A stretch of 64,000 nt of DNA from Leptodontidium sp. MPI-SDFR-AT-0119 (GCA_020726505.1 JAHLEZ010000020.1:248001-312000); one strand, 5' to 3'. Numbered from the stretch's first letter, positions 44,856 to 57,670 are shown. Notes: generated by a model not told the origin, from the letters alone. Made by a program: numbers and translations.

Positions 44856-45450
44856 CATATAGCCAAAGCGATGAACGATACGGCCAAGACGACGAATGAT
44901 ATAGTGAAAGTTATGCAGTGCACTCCGCCTTTTAAGCATTTATACGTATCGATATTAATTAAGTAACAATGTGGCTCATTTAAGCAGACTAATTATAATA
45001 TTTACTCAGACATCGTTTATTTGGGCACAACGTGGATTACCGTAAAGATTACAAACCTACCTACCATTAATAGCCTCCGAGCTAAGAACTCCAGAAACTT
45101 ACAGAACCACGTTAACCGCGCGATTGAATAGAGCAGGAACAAGCACATTAAACGGATTCGCGTAATATCAGCTAACCAACTGAAGAGCGCAGACCTTAAC
45201 ATCAAGACGTCAAACAGGAGCGAAGCAGAGATGAGATGGAACGGAGCGGGCAACGGCTCATTATCTATGGTTTATGAGGGCAGCTTGTGGAATATGTGGA
45301 ACACATGGTACTGATTAGGGAACAGATGTGGATGGGCATGTGGATTGCTGACGTCAAGTGGAGGGTTGCCCTCATTATGTACCATCTGAGTTTCACTCGC
45401 CTTTAATTAGGGGGGATTTTTGAGATCGCAACCATCGAAAAAAAGAGGGG
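43992..45450. other. Intergenic with (TA)n microsatellite
   Basis: Possible extra 5' coding sequence of the kinase up to about 44170. A TA dinucleotide run spans about 44813-44851. No other gene seen. Confidence 0.5.
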
Positions 45451-46068
45451 ATGATCTACTCACGTCCTCGTGAATCAGTAGGAGATGTTCACCAGAGAGG
45501 CAGTGCCAACTACCACTCCCCGTACGGCGTACATTCCGAGATAATAGAACTCCAGGCAGTTGTGAACTCATCAGCCGATGTTTGGAATTATGCTCAAGCT
45601 GGCGGCTTGAAAATAACTATCGATCCGCTGCTCGATCGTGCGTACCGCGAAGAGTGGCGGTCTCAGCAATTTGATATAGCATTGCCAAGTGATGAAAATG
45701 GACCAGATCCCGACCTGGCATCAAATACTCACCCAACAGTGTCCACCCTTTTCCCTCGAGTCTCGGCTCGGATCCAAGAGAATCTCCCGCCTAGCAGCTT
45801 TCCAAACTTAGAGCTGACAGTGATTCATCCTGGAGTAGGACTCCCAGAATGGTCACCGCTGGTAGTGCATGCGAAAGTTTACCAGGAGGAAAGAGCAGAC
45901 TACATCAACAAGGGATTGGAGAATGCGGTGAAAGAGGTGAATAGACGTGCTTCGGGACATGGGAGGAGGGCGTCAAGAGGCAGTTCGACATCAGGACCAC
46001 CGAGTCCGAGCGCGCAATGGAAGATTGGAAGCGCTGTGAACAAAGGAAGTAAAACAGACTACGAGTGA
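45451..46068 (+). CDS. Hypothetical protein (205 aa)
   Basis: An intronless frame from the ATG at 45451 with balanced codon use. The product is soluble, has no signal peptide or membrane segment, and contains a folded-looking centre (residues 25-150) followed by a basic, Ser/Gly-rich tail (RRASGHGRRASRGSSTSG) that looks disordered. No family recognised. The A-rich context before the ATG (ATCGAAAAAAAGAGGGG) is acceptable for a fungal start. It could be an exon of a longer gene. Confidence 0.5.
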   Translation: MIYSRPRESVGDVHQRGSANYHSPYGVHSEIIELQAVVNSSADVWNYAQAGGLKITIDPLLDRAYREEWRSQQFDIALPSDENGPDPDLASNTHPTVSTLFPRVSARIQENLPPSSFPNLELTVIHPGVGLPEWSPLVVHAKVYQEERADYINKGLENAVKEVNRRASGHGRRASRGSSTSGPPSPSAQWKIGSAVNKGSKTDYE

Positions 46069-49000
46069 TAGAATCACGAGAACTTGTTTCGGAGCTGAGA
46101 TGGATTTGTGGGCATAGACACGACTCAAGGTGTAGATCGAGGAGAGGAGTTAATAAAGATATTAAAGTCATAGAATGCAGCTTCACTTAAGCCTGATATC
46201 TGCTAGTCGCCGTCTATGAAGAGGGGAGATTCTTCCTCGCACTCCCTAAATAGTAGTTGCGCGTGCTAATCATTATCCTAGATAAAATAGTCTTGGGGGT
46301 TAAGTCCCTAATCGAGACTTGGCTGTGATTGTGCAAATTCATTAATATCCGGGAGTAATGAGTGGTTGGTTATATGATTACGGGATTGCTAACTAAGCTT
46401 TTTGTGATAATCAGATTACTCGTGGTGTGCAGACGAATTTGCGGACTCGCTATAATTTATGATAAAATTAAATGAACTTCTATTCTTAATCTTAGAACTA
46501 AAAGAGAACGACTGAAAGTATTTAAAAGTACTATCCGGCTACGTATCCTGAACTAACTTTATTATACCTTGGATATGTTCGCTAGTTTGTCTTTAATTAG
46601 AATGCCTGAGAACCATATCGGTTTGTGATATATTAATAGCTTTTTTTTTAACATCTGAAATAACTTCTTCGAGGAGGGTTCATCGAGTTCGGATGAGTTG
46701 CGGTCATTGGAAAACTAAAACAGCTTCTCGAAGGGGTGCTCTAACAAGTTGTAGTATAGGATTATCTTAATCACGAGCCGCTTGGTTGGAATCTTACTTG
46801 CAAGTATATCTCGAAGGACGCATGACAGATTACTGATCTATTTCTTTAGCCTTAGATAGCAGAAGTCGATGTAATCGGTAATAGCCTATTTATGACCCTT
46901 CCCTTTCCGAAGTGTATAGAGATTAAAAATTAGCGAACTAGTATTAAGTGCTATCCTTACTAAAAGTAAGGACCTACTGCGTTTCCGCCAACTCCTCAGG
47001 AAGCATGATTAGGATAGAGGGTTGACATTATAGAGAGAACTTTCATAATGGCTTCCCTAGCCTTATTTAATACTTAAATCTATTCTCTATTTATACACGT
47101 ACCTTTTCTGGGCTTAACTGCTTGCTTATCTAACTACTCCCCTTTTTACGTTTCTTTCCCTTCTCACTTTCTCCCCCTCGCTACTTTTCTTCCCCTTGCT
47201 ACTTTTCTTTCCTTTTTTTAATATTCTTACTCGTATGCTTGATTATGTGGGGAAAGAGGACGTTGACGTATTTCTCCTTTACCATTAGTTGTCGTGTTAC
47301 GACCTAGGATCGTACCCCTGATATAGTCGAATAGCTGAATTGGCCTCCAACCAATTCATGTACCCTTTTGGGGCCGCTGGCCGGGTAGTAAAGCTATTCC
47401 CTACTTTGCAGTACTCGCTTAATACACGAGTCGTCACATGTCGTCCTCCTTTTAGCGCAGCTTTATTAGCTTTACCTTTAGCTTTGTCGGTTTTAGTCTT
47501 AGCATTCTCGGTATTAATTTCTTTCGTATACTTAATTGCTAGTTCTCCTAGGTGTACCCTCCTTAAGAATGGAGAATTATTTTAGGAACCTTAAGAGACC
47601 CTTCTTTCTCTTACTTATTTTCGATTATAAATCCAAGCTGCTTTAATCGTCGGTCTTTAGTTGAGATCTTGTTTAATCCTTTATATTATTTTATAGTATT
47701 TTACTTAGGCCTAATATTAATAGACGTGACCGGGTGGCGTACCTTGTTTAAAAAGAGCTAGATATCTTCGAGGACTTTTTTACTTCTAATCTATTATAGT
47801 TGTGTTCGCTAGTGTGTAGGTATTCATGCGATCTAATCGTTCTTAATCACCTTAACTTATTATGTTTGATAAAGCCTCTACTACACAAATCCTACGATAA
47901 GCACACTTAACTTGCTATTGCATTGGTTTAATAATAACCTTGCGCTTATACCGTCTTTAACTTTGGATATAAATCCTTAAGCGCCATATCTTTTAAATTA
48001 ATACTACAGCCTCTTTAGCGCGAGTATTTATAATCTCTCTTCTTTGCAAAAGCCCGTCGCCGCCGCTTGTATTAAGATAGCGTTTATTTTAAACAACATC
48101 CAAGTACGTATGTTGCCTCTTACTACACTATATTCGTTATATTATAATTATAGCTTTAATCTTTTACACAGACTTTTAAGCAAGATGTTTTCGAATAATA
48201 AACTAAGCAAAGAGAATTATATCTCGTGCCTTTAAGTACCTACGATAATAGTACATAACTTTCAGATTCTTTTAAATCATAATAACATAATAATTAAAGC
48301 ACTTAGATATTTATTCTCTAAGAGCACCAGCGTGTTAGTACTAACGAAGATCTTAATAAGCCCAAGCTAATATATATCCAAAGCTTAGCCCTTACTAGCC
48401 TTGAGTATAGCTATAAGGACTTTGTTTACTATATCCCGAGCTACTACCGTCCGCGACGATAAAGAACAAGCACATAATATCTTAAAGCAAATTATTCGTA
48501 CGCTTATTGTCGGAAGCGAGAGAGGAGGATTTACTAACTCGTACGTATAACGTCGAGTCTAGAGCCTCCTTATAAGTTGGTCTTTGCTAGCTTACTATGA
48601 GAATTTGGGAGATTACGGTTTTACTGTAATTCTCTGATCTTAAGTATATAGAATTATTCTCTACTTAAAGGAAAAAAGAAAACTTATGCAAATACAATTA
48701 CGAATCAAGAGTAAAGCTTTACCCTTATTTGCCGTATTAATACTAAAATAAGAAACACCTTACTTAATAATTCCAGCATTAAATCTCACTACTTAATTGT
48801 TGTATATCTTGTTAAAGACCCTTATATAAGAATTATGTCTTATAACTTAATCTTATACAGCGTTTAAGGCCTTACCTCATCCCTAATCACTGCGCCGAAT
48901 TAACCACACAGTTTCCAGTGGCAACTCTTTGACTGACTCAAGGCCATAAACGATTGTAAATCACTATCCTGTCTCCAAATCTACTCTTCCACGTCCAGAG

Positions 49001-49834
49001 AACCCCATAACATTAACCTCCAAACACCCCTAAACAATAGATCTCGAACCCACCCCCACCACAAACCATGCCCCCTCCAAACAACCCCATGAAGCAATTC
49101 ACAGTGCAATAATGTCTCCAAATATCCCACCAATACTCTCCCCGCACGACTCAGTACGAAGTAAAAGAGATGCTTGGCCTTGAAGTAAGAAAAGAACATC
49201 TCGTCAGACATGAGGGTGGTCTTTATCAAGCTGTGAAACTATCGCCTGAAGATAAATTGATTAGAGAGAGGAGGAGAGCAGCGTTACCGCGTGCGATGAG
49301 GGGTGTTCTTGATGGGTTTGAAGGTAGATGATATCATGAGTTCTACTGTGTGAAGTTGGGGGAAGTCTTTACTTGGTACTGGTGATAGAGGGAAGCGAAA
49401 GAGTTTATTACCAAGCCACTTCCTCACGCACATACATTGCAAGACGGAGGGGCCTTTTTTTGGGGGGGGGGGGGGTTTCTTTTTTATAATCTTGCAAACT
49501 ATCTGTCTAGTCGCTGCTCCGGTTTTAGTGTAATCTGTACATGATATGTTGATCTCGTTGAACGAACTCACTTCCCTCATGTCCACATATCCATAATGTC
49601 GCATCTGCTCCTCTCATACTCTCTCTCCCTCTGACATAGCAAGCCAGTTCTCTCGCAATCAAAGGTCTCGTGAAGGTAATCTAAACATCGAAAGGTGGAG
49701 AGAAAAAAAAATCGTAATCGCACATTCATCCATCCTCAGCACTCTCGTAGGCGAGTCATCTGGTCTGGAAACTTGTCAGTACATACACTTAGGAGTTCGC
49801 AGGGTATATAATATCTTACCTCATTCCAAGGAAT
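46069..49834. other. Intergenic and degraded repeat DNA
   Basis: 46200-48900 is AT-rich with stops in all frames, probably RIP-degraded repeats of unidentified type. 47135-47220 is a long pyrimidine-rich tract. 47285-47460 is less AT-rich and may be a retroelement end. 49455-49480 is a T/G homopolymer junction. 48900-49834 has normal composition without a recognisable gene and probably includes the 3' flank of the BTB gene. Confidence 0.5.
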
Positions 49835-51409
49835 TTAATATTCTCGGGAGACCTTGCGTCGTTGACCACGGCCAATCTCATCATCATCATCCTCATCCTC
49901 GGATTCCCCATCAGCCTTGCGCTTGTTATTCTTTCCTGACCTAGCCACACGAGCTTGAAGATCTGCCTTCTTCAATTCCTTGGCCTTCTCCTTCTCCTTT
50001 GCATCTTCCTTTGCCTTTGCGAGTTGGACGCTGACTTTGTGTGGTACAAGTTGTGCGTGCCAGTTTGGACTCTTGGACGGCTCTGGTGATTCGGAGCGAT
50101 GGACAGGGGTTGGGCAAGCGAAGGAATCATCCTCCATGGCTGAGTAAATGTCTTCGAGGTGACTGCCGATTGTGCAAACCATCTCCTGACGCGGTCCAGT
50201 GATCCGATCGGCTAGGCTTGGGGTGACTGACTCGTTGGCTTCTGTTGGAGCGTCCTCGGCCTCATCGTCAGAATCTTGTCGATGGCATTCATCATCCAGC
50301 GCATGAGTGTGCCACATACAGTCCTCCCAAAGATCATTATTTCTAGGATCCCAACACTCCTCTGGGTCCTCAGTAGCTCTGCATTGCAGAAAGTCATTCT
50401 CCAATGAATCGTACCACTTGCTGACTCCTGGGATCTGGAGGTACTGCTGGACCATATCATCGGTGAGACGATGGTAAGCAGGGCAGCGATCGTCTGTTAG
50501 TTGGTAACGAATCAGAGCGACACAGAAGAATTTGATGAGAGGCTGGTCCTGGCAAGCGATGGCACTGGTTCGACTGAAGATATCCTCGACTTCTTCAAGA
50601 GAAAACACAGAATCTTCGGCCAACATGATATCCTGGAGATAATCCATCATCATGTTGCGAAGCAAAGGGTGTGACAGCTTCAGACCAAACATATAGATGT
50701 TAACAATTATCTGCCTGGTAACATCCGGAGTGATTTCCATAGAGAGAGAAATATTGAATCTGAGACCACCAGTGAGTGCGTCTGAGATCAAGGCTCTCTG
50801 AGGCTGAGTACCATTGTCGAATAATCTCTCCAAATCACCGATTATGTCATGATGCTTGGCCATTGCATGGTAACAATTAATCTTGAGGTCCGAGATGGAG
50901 TAAGCACATGCGAACTGGTAGACATCTAAAAGAAGACGCAGGTTGTCCAGTCCCACGAGCTGGAAGCTGCGTCTTGGGCTGTATAACCAACACACAAATT
51001 CGTCCAGAACTTCGGTGTCTACGTCCATGAGCTTGATGATGGAATCTTCACCACCAGTGTTGACCAGGGAGCTATTGAGAATATCAATCATATTTCGGTG
51101 GACAGTATACTCTGCCAAACGTTAGCACCAGGTTCGAAAACCGAGTCGCGCCTAGGGCTCAAGTCTGTGTTGCGCGGAAGGACGGTGGTAGGAGATAGCA
51201 ACCTACTCTTGTATGTGCCATCAACGAAAGCCTGAAGTGTCAGGAACTCGTGTCCCAAGTCCCTGCGTCCTGTTAGCTTAGCTCTGCTGCCCAGAGCGGA
51301 TCAATTGAAGCGTCCCTAATAGGACGAGACAAGCTGTGAATCACCTCGACGAGATTGGTGTAGAACACACTTACCGACAGTACTTCTCAGCAGAGATGTC
51401 AAGTGACAT
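49835..51409 (-). CDS. BTB/POZ domain protein (455 aa)
   Basis: Three exons: 51409-51375, 51262-51207 and 51111-49835. The introns start GTAAGTG and GTAGGT and end CAG, the second with a GCTAACG branch site. The spliced N-terminus MSLDISAEKYCRDLGHEFL then TLQAFVDGTYKKYTVHRNM fits the start of a fungal BTB domain, with the core continuing to about residue 110 (IKLMDVDTEVLDEFVCWLYS, LLLDVYQFACAYSISDLK). BTB domains mediate dimerisation and often recruit cullin-3. The C-terminal third is acidic, then Lys/Glu-rich coiled coil, and ends with a probable nuclear localisation signal (NNKRKADGESEDEDDDD ... GQRRKV). Partner unknown. Without the two small 5' exons the domain would lack its first strand, which supports the model. 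Confidence 0.82.
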
Positions 51410-53984
51410 GATGGCGTAGTATCCAGCTTGTGGGATAATTGAGTGGCTTGGACAGAGGTGCGTGAATGGGTGATGCGGGCTCGTGGTCTTTTTCGCAGGC
51501 CAGACCTTTTGTATCGAGAGAGGGGGAGATTTAGTGATGCAGGCAAGAGAGGAGTACAAGAGCAACTATGCAATACGCCTAATAGCGTTGGGGTTGGAGT
51601 CGCGGAGTAGATTCTCTGAAGGGCGAGGTGTTGTGTGTAAAAAAAAAAAATTAGGTTTCGAGAGAAGCAGATCGTAATGGACACTCAAGAATTGAAATTG
51701 CGCCAGTTTGACGTGATAGCCTCGTGAGAATGCTGAGCGGCCAATGGGGGCTGCACAGCACTGGAAGCAAGATCGGTACCGAGAATAGCCCTTGAATTCA
51801 AGAAAAGAATGTACGGAGTGGGCAACTGGAGGCAAAGAAAGGTTATCTCCCGCAAGGACTTTCTTCTTTCTTTTTATTGTTGTTGCTTGGTTCAAGGGAG
51901 CTGTGCAGGTTGACTTGTGGCAGTTGACACGGAAAGTTGGATGCAAAGATTCCCCAAACCGCTCCAGAACAGCCCGCAGCCTTTCGACAGCTGCTCCTCT
52001 ACACAGGCGTCCACAGATTGCACGGGTTCTACAGAAGAATCTATGGGAGAGTGTATAGGGTCAGGGACCTGCCAAAGCATCACCAAAGGTTGCCTGGACG
52101 CAGATGGAGGAAGCTCCTTGGCTGTTGGCCTAGAGGAGCTTATGGGTCGGATTTCAAGAGCAAGCTACAATATAAGTGTCGTGAAGCACCCCTTGTAATT
52201 GAAATTATTGAGTAGAGACCCGAGTACTGACTTGACAGATTCTAGGACAGGAACCCTCTTCGCGAATCCCCCAAAGACTACAGCTACAAGCTTCTCAGCG
52301 ACCCAAAGACCAATAATACACAAGCGAAGGGTCAGCACGAATTAAGGAATTGATAGGATACCCGAGCAGGCCGATATAAAGCCTAAGAGGGGCGTGGGCA
52401 GACTTGCTGGATGGTAGCGCTCAAGGGGGGACATGCTGGGATACGTCCACTCTTTGAGGCAGCGGTCTGAGGGCTGGGGAAGCGCAAGATCGAGGGTCTC
52501 ATCAAAGTCTATGGGCTCTGCTCTGTCAGATGATCAGAAGGACAGAAATTCTGACTTGATAGCTCCAGACACCGAGCGGATCCTCGCAGTTTGACATCAG
52601 CTCATTCTGGAGTCCATGGTGGACTTTTATAAACGAGCATCGAATCCAAGAACAAGCATCGCAGTACCAGGTATTGCGCCGGTCAACAAGGAACTGGAAG
52701 GATGGCAAGGGATGAAACATTACGCAGCGACTGGACAACGCGAACAAATCTTCCTTCCCCCTACCGGAGTGAGCACTGGATTCCAGGCCCAGGAAAGCAG
52801 GGAGCAGACAACATGCACTGTTTTTCCATACCCACAAGACAGAGTCCAAGCTCAGGTGGCTTTGGTGGAAAGAATACATTAAAAGACAGCACTGTTCTGT
52901 CGAGGGATCAAGAAGAACTGCCCCTGAATGGGTAAACAAATTCGGCTCGAGGCTAATCATCGGGCGGCAACCGGGAGACACATTAACCTACTTCTCAATA
53001 GCATGGAGGCTGTTTCCAACTTCTGGGAGTGGGGCATTGCTTTGTAGGCATCCCATTCATAGAGATAGACAGTTCAGCAGGTAAAATTCAGTCTGCAGGC
53101 ATACACTCGTTGGGCTCATTTTGAGAAACGCTTGGGTTCTGTCCGAACCAGGACTGCGGCAAGGACAGGGCCGCTGGGAGTCCACAAAGCTGAAGGAAAT
53201 AGGGGGGGGGGTTGGATTTTTTTTTTTTTTGGGGAGGGCTTGTGGTGTCTTTTCTGCTCTTGGATTTAGAAAAGGATGTGCAAGATTTGTCAATGTGTGG
53301 TACGCTTTCTTCTCTTCATACATTGTTCGTCACAAACTGGAGTCCTCTCCAAGGGCGTTGCGGAAAACAGCATTCAATCTCGTTATGTTTATCCATACGC
53401 GCATCAAAGACAAGGGAACACGTACAACCAGTATTTCAAGACGTTGTTGCTCAATTGAGCATCTCGTATTTCCAACGATGGGTTCAGTCCAAGAGACGAG
53501 CAAACTGCAAGCGCTTCAAAGCATAGCCACGGATGCAATCTGAGGGGCTGACGCTGACCAACTTTCCCCTCAAGAATGAACACTTAACACATCAGAGCAC
53601 TTGGTATCGTTTGCATTATTGACGCCCGTCCATCTGTCCAGATGGGAGACTTCCTCAACTGGACAAATGATGTTCGAGAAGTCTACAATTTGTCGTGTTC
53701 GAAATTCCATGTGGTCTTCGAGAGCGGCCGCTCGCGCCTTCCATTTTCACCGCCCAGCTGACAAATGGGGGCATCTCGGGCGGCAGAATGACACTTTAAA
53801 CCTCGGTCATGTTTGGATATTCCAAGGTTCAGTTGAGTTTGATTTGTAAACTCTTTTTAACCTTTGCGGCGCCCATTGTCGGTCCTGTCTTCTATCCTTT
53901 ATATCCTCATTTTGCACAGCTGTTTTTGATAGAGTACTTGCAAGTTATACCCAATTGGTTTGTTTTACTTCATAGCGATAAATC
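51410..53984. other. Long intergenic region
   Basis: Normal composition, many short overlapping frames, none with recognisable protein features or convincing splice models. A G/T homopolymer junction occurs at about 53200-53235. It may hold long leaders, non-coding RNA or decayed genes; nothing firm. Confidence 0.45.
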
Positions 53985-55326
53985 ATGGCGCGAATCAACA
54001 AGGGAGCTCCAGATGTCCCATTTTACACTCCCATCCAATCTCCAGCAGCGGGCTCTGCTCTCACTCCTAACCCGCCAACACTCTTCACCCCGCTCAAGAT
54101 AAGAGATGTGACATTCCAGAATAGAATATGTAAGTCTCTCAATCTGCCAGATTCCAAACATAATCCCTCTATCTCCCGTCCTACCTCCTCCAACCCCGCC
54201 CCCACCTTCTCCAGCTCTTGCTAACATCTTCTCAGGGGTAGCACCGATGTGTACATATTCAGCCTCCAACGGCCACCTCACCGACTTCCACTTCGTTCAC
54301 CTCTCAGCCTTCGCCTACCGCGGCGCCTCCCTCACCATAATCGAAGCCACCTCCGTCCTCCCCAACGGCCGCATCTCCCCCGAAGACGCGGGTCTCTGGA
54401 CCGACTCGCAGATCGCGCCTATCCGCCGCATCGCCAATTTCATGCACTCGCAGAACCAAAAACTCGGTATCCAACTCGCACACGCCGGGCGGAAAGCCAG
54501 CACGCTCGCCCCATGGCTGGCTGACAAGGGGAAGGGTCTCGCTACTAAGGAGGCGAATGGCTGGCCAGACGATGTTATGGGACCGAGTGCGATATGCTGG
54601 GGCGAGGGTTTTGCTCGGCCGAGAGAGATGAGTGCAAAGGATGTGAAGGATGTCATTGATGGGTTCAGGGACAGTGCGAGGAGAGCTGTTGAGGCGGGTG
54701 TGGATGTCATTGAGATCCACGGTGCGCATGGATATCTGATATCCTCGTTCTTGAGCCCGATCAGTAACCGCAGGACGGATAAATACGGTGGTAGTTTCGA
54801 GAACAGGATTCGTTTGCTGGTGGAGATTATACAGGCTATTCGAGGGGTCGTGCCGAAGGGTATGCCGCTGCTCTTGAGGGTTAGCAGTACGGAGTGGATG
54901 GAGAAGTCGGGGCCTGAGAGCTGGGACGTTGAATCCACGATCAAGCTTGCGAAGTTGCTTCCTGGTCTTGGAGTCGACTTGTTGGATGTCAGCTCGGGAG
55001 GGAACAACGAGGCCCAGACCGTGAACATCTTCAACGACTACCAAGTGGGTATCGCAGGCCGGATCCGGAAGGAGCTGTATGATGCGGGTATCAAAGACCT
55101 GCTGATTGGCGCGGTGGGTATGATTACCACTGCTGAAGCCGCAAGGAGCATTGTGCAGAGCACTGACAAGAATGGAGGGTTTGCAAAAGCAGATCTTGTT
55201 CTGGTTGCTAGACAATTCTTGAGAGAGCCCGAGTGGGTCTTGAGGGTTGCTCATAGACTTGGACTTAAAGTGCAGTGGCCACAGCAATACCATAGAGGGC
55301 AGTTTGTGAAAGGGAGCAAGCTCTAG
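53985..55326 (+). CDS. NADH:flavin oxidoreductase / old yellow enzyme, YqjM-like (411 aa)
   Basis: Exon 1 53985-54129 and exon 2 54236-55326 are joined across an intron with GTAAGT, GCTAAC and CAG; the splice rebuilds Trp49 in RIWVAPMCTYSA. Cys54 corresponds to the redox-tuning cysteine of YqjM-type enzymes. IQLAHAGRKAS is the class signature, EIHGAHGYL supplies the substrate-binding His pair near residues 210-213, and SPISNRRTDKYGGSFENR closes the flavin site. The family uses FMN and NAD(P)H to reduce activated C=C bonds of enones. Length is normal and no lesion is visible. Physiological substrate unknown. Confidence 0.93.
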
Positions 55327-55664
55327 GTCTAGACCGAGTTTTTCTTGATATAGAATCGCATTTCATAGATCGCAGATCGTAGACAGAAAGACGATAGACT
55401 CATTCGTTCATTCAGAATACACAGATTTTCTCACTCATTAGCAAAGTCCATTGCAGTTCATATGATACATCCCATCCCGCCCTGTCCCATTCCCTTCTAC
55501 TCCTCTCCTCATAACTCCCAAGTAACCACCAAAAGCCATTTCGAAAACCCCCACTCCGCTCCAGCCACCTCAACTTCCAGCTCCAACCAAGTCGTTGTAA
55601 AACTTCACTTCCCACCGGTAACCCACTTCCAAACCCCACCAACTGCACCAACAGGGCCAGAGAG
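55327..55664. other. Convergent intergenic region
   Basis: 3' flanks of the flavin oxidoreductase and of the small cysteine protein gene; nothing else seen. Confidence 0.5.
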
Positions 55665-56093
55665 TCAACTTGGACTGGATCCCTTCGGTGGGTACTGCTT
55701 GCCATCTGCATCGACCTTTGGCTCGCACTGTTTCTAATCAGCATCTCTCTCTCTCTCTCTCTCTTCTTCTTCACCCCATATCCCACCTCACCCCACCCAT
55801 TCACATCAACATACACTCAAACATAACAACACGCTTAAAGCTCAAGAAACCGAACGATAGATGTCAAGACACAGGAGATGATAACCTACAGTGCAGCGCT
55901 CCTCAGCAGGGACATTATCCATCACAGAGGGGATGTGTTTGCCGCAACCCCACCAGGTTGCCTTTTCTTCTTCTTGTTAGTTCCAAGTTCTACACGACAC
56001 CCAGACTCTTGACTATAGGCTCTATCTTGGGGAGGGGGTAGAGGCTGGAAGCGGGGACGTACGGCATGTTGAGCAAGTCGCTTTCATACACAT
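55665..56093 (-). CDS. Small conserved cysteine-containing fungal protein (56 aa, three exons)
   Basis: Exon 1 56093-56063 (MCMKATCSTC), exon 2 55966-55890 (KATWWGCGKHIPSVMDNV and on to RCT) and exon 3 55727-55665 (CEPKVDADGKQYPPKG). Splices are GTACGT...CTAAC...AAG (62-bp... class intron of about 96 bp; two other in-frame AAG acceptors are possible) and GTAGGT...CAG. The pattern C-x2-TC...WWGCG-x-H-(I/V)-x-SVMD...CTCEPK matches, from memory, a short protein found as a hypothetical in many ascomycetes. Paired cysteines and a His suggest metal binding; function unknown. Three exons each adding the expected conserved block make the model convincing even though no long frame exists. The second intron carries a (GA)n tract. 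Confidence 0.75.
55745..55764. repeat. (CT)n microsatellite
   Basis: About ten CT units, located in the second intron of the small cysteine protein gene. Confidence 0.85.
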
Positions 56094-56589
56094 CTTTGCT
56101 TTCTTGAGGTGTGTTCTTGAAGGATTTGGAGAGAAAGTGAAGCGGGTAGTTGATTTGAAGCTTAGATTGCTTGTCTTATCGGGCTCTTGGATGAGTGGTT
56201 GTTTGGTTGTTTGGCTTGCCTGGTTTGATTTCGATGAGTGAGGATGTGATGTATGATCTTGTTGATGAGTTGACAAGGTTGGAGATGCTGTGATGAGTTG
56301 AGGTGTTCTTATATAGTGAGTAGGAAGGTCTAGATCAGAGGTGGGGTGAGGTGAAGTGGCGGCAGCCCGGGAAGGAGGGGCATGCGCGAGATCTCCGGGC
56401 ATTGGCACGGGGAGCAGATTAGCGAGGTCCACGAGGTCGGCGATTGAGCTGATTGGACGACGAGTCAATATAATACCGGTTTGGAATGGAATGCTTAATT
56501 GAGACCGCCTGACATCAATCTAAGAATTATTCTGTTCACTAGGTATTCCTCGATTCGTAGTATATTCTATTCCACGTTCTAGATATCCA
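56094..56589. other. Upstream region of the small cysteine protein gene
   Basis: No gene recognised; a minus-strand open stretch here is Pro/Ser/Thr-rich and probably not translated apart from the exon at its end. Confidence 0.4.
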
Positions 56590-57670
56590 AGTCATTTCAT
56601 ATTGCCGTTCTCCTCAATTCGCCAAACCCTACCACTTTCCTCCAGAGCTCCCTCCAACCCCCCCTCTCATCTTCCCAACCCAAAGAAACCTCTTCAACAC
56701 CACCTCCGTCTCCTCCAATATCACAAGCCCCAAAACTCCCTAATCCCAATTCTCTCCGCCCCCCAACCCCGTTTATCGTCACCAGAAACAACCCCTCCAA
56801 CGCAATAAACCCACAGCAAAACCTCCCCAAACCTCCTGCTCAAACACATCTGCTTCACACCCTCGACCTGCATCGATCTCACCAGTAATCTCTGCGTGAG
56901 GAATCTTATAAAGGGATAGTAATGCACTAGGTCTCTGAAGATGTAGGCGGTGCAGATGAGAGCTGCGATGCGAATGCATTCGTAGATGGAGAGTTCCAAT
57001 TCGTTGGCGCTGCTCTCTAAAGGTTGGATCATCTGGATAGAGAAGAGGCGATAACCGATTGCGGAGCTCAGTTTATGGTGTGTTGTATATCTCGGATATT
57101 GTCAATCCTGTTTTATAGCAGAGACTACTGTTCTGAGTAGCGATTGTCCCGGTGAATTCCAGGAGAGTGAAGACTTCATGAGCGAATTCACTTGCCGTCA
57201 AAAATTCATTTCTGTCTTCGAGAAGACATTCAAGAATAGGAGGAGCGTCGTGACTATTGATGGTCGGTTGTCCTGGAATTGATTGACTTCCAATCACCAC
57301 GGAAGAAAACATATCGCAGCTATTTCGTACTCGAAGTCAGACATATCGAAGTCTAGGTCTAGGAAGATTGCCACTCACATCGACATGAGCATCTTCAAAG
57401 TCCCACCCTATCCCAAACAAGTCATTCCACCTCTCAACTTGACCATCTGTCGCAGTGCATCTTTATGCACTTTCCCCTCTGCAACATTACCCGTGATACA
57501 CCAGGCTGTCTCGGCGAGTGCATCCTCGTCAAACGAAGCAAAGTCAACAGCAGGCTGACCTCAGAATCACCCAGTACAAGCAAGAAACCCCGCAGCACAA
57601 ATCGTGATATCACTCGGACCATCATTCGCAGTCGGTTCCTTCAGATACTCATTCCGCACGATTACCGCGC
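56590..57670 (-). pseudogene. Broken fungal-specific transcription factor (PF11951-like), C-terminal regulatory domain
   Basis: Minus-strand segments in order resemble the fungal transcription factor domain of Zn2Cys6 proteins: VIVRNEYLKEPTANDGPSDI near 57660-57600; FDEDALAETAWCITGNVAEG followed by KVHKDALRQMVKLRGG near 57540-57435; CDMFSSVVIGSQSIPGQP near 57320-57250; ECIRIAALICTAYIFRD near 56980-56930; RFGEVLLWVYCVGGVVSGDD near 56840-56780; and VVLKRFLWVGK near 56700-56660. Lesions: a TAG after MTCLG near 57410, a frame change near 57075 and another near 56725. Some gaps fit introns, for example GTGAGT...TAG at about 57386-57323. No zinc cluster is visible upstream. Likely a dead gene; the HRxALxxMVxLRGG-like motif is the best evidence. 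Confidence 0.55.

Noticed and set aside
51917..52940. Overlapping 77-93 aa frames as genes
   Set aside because: Several frames overlap on the same strand without recognisable features, intron signals or a consistent model.
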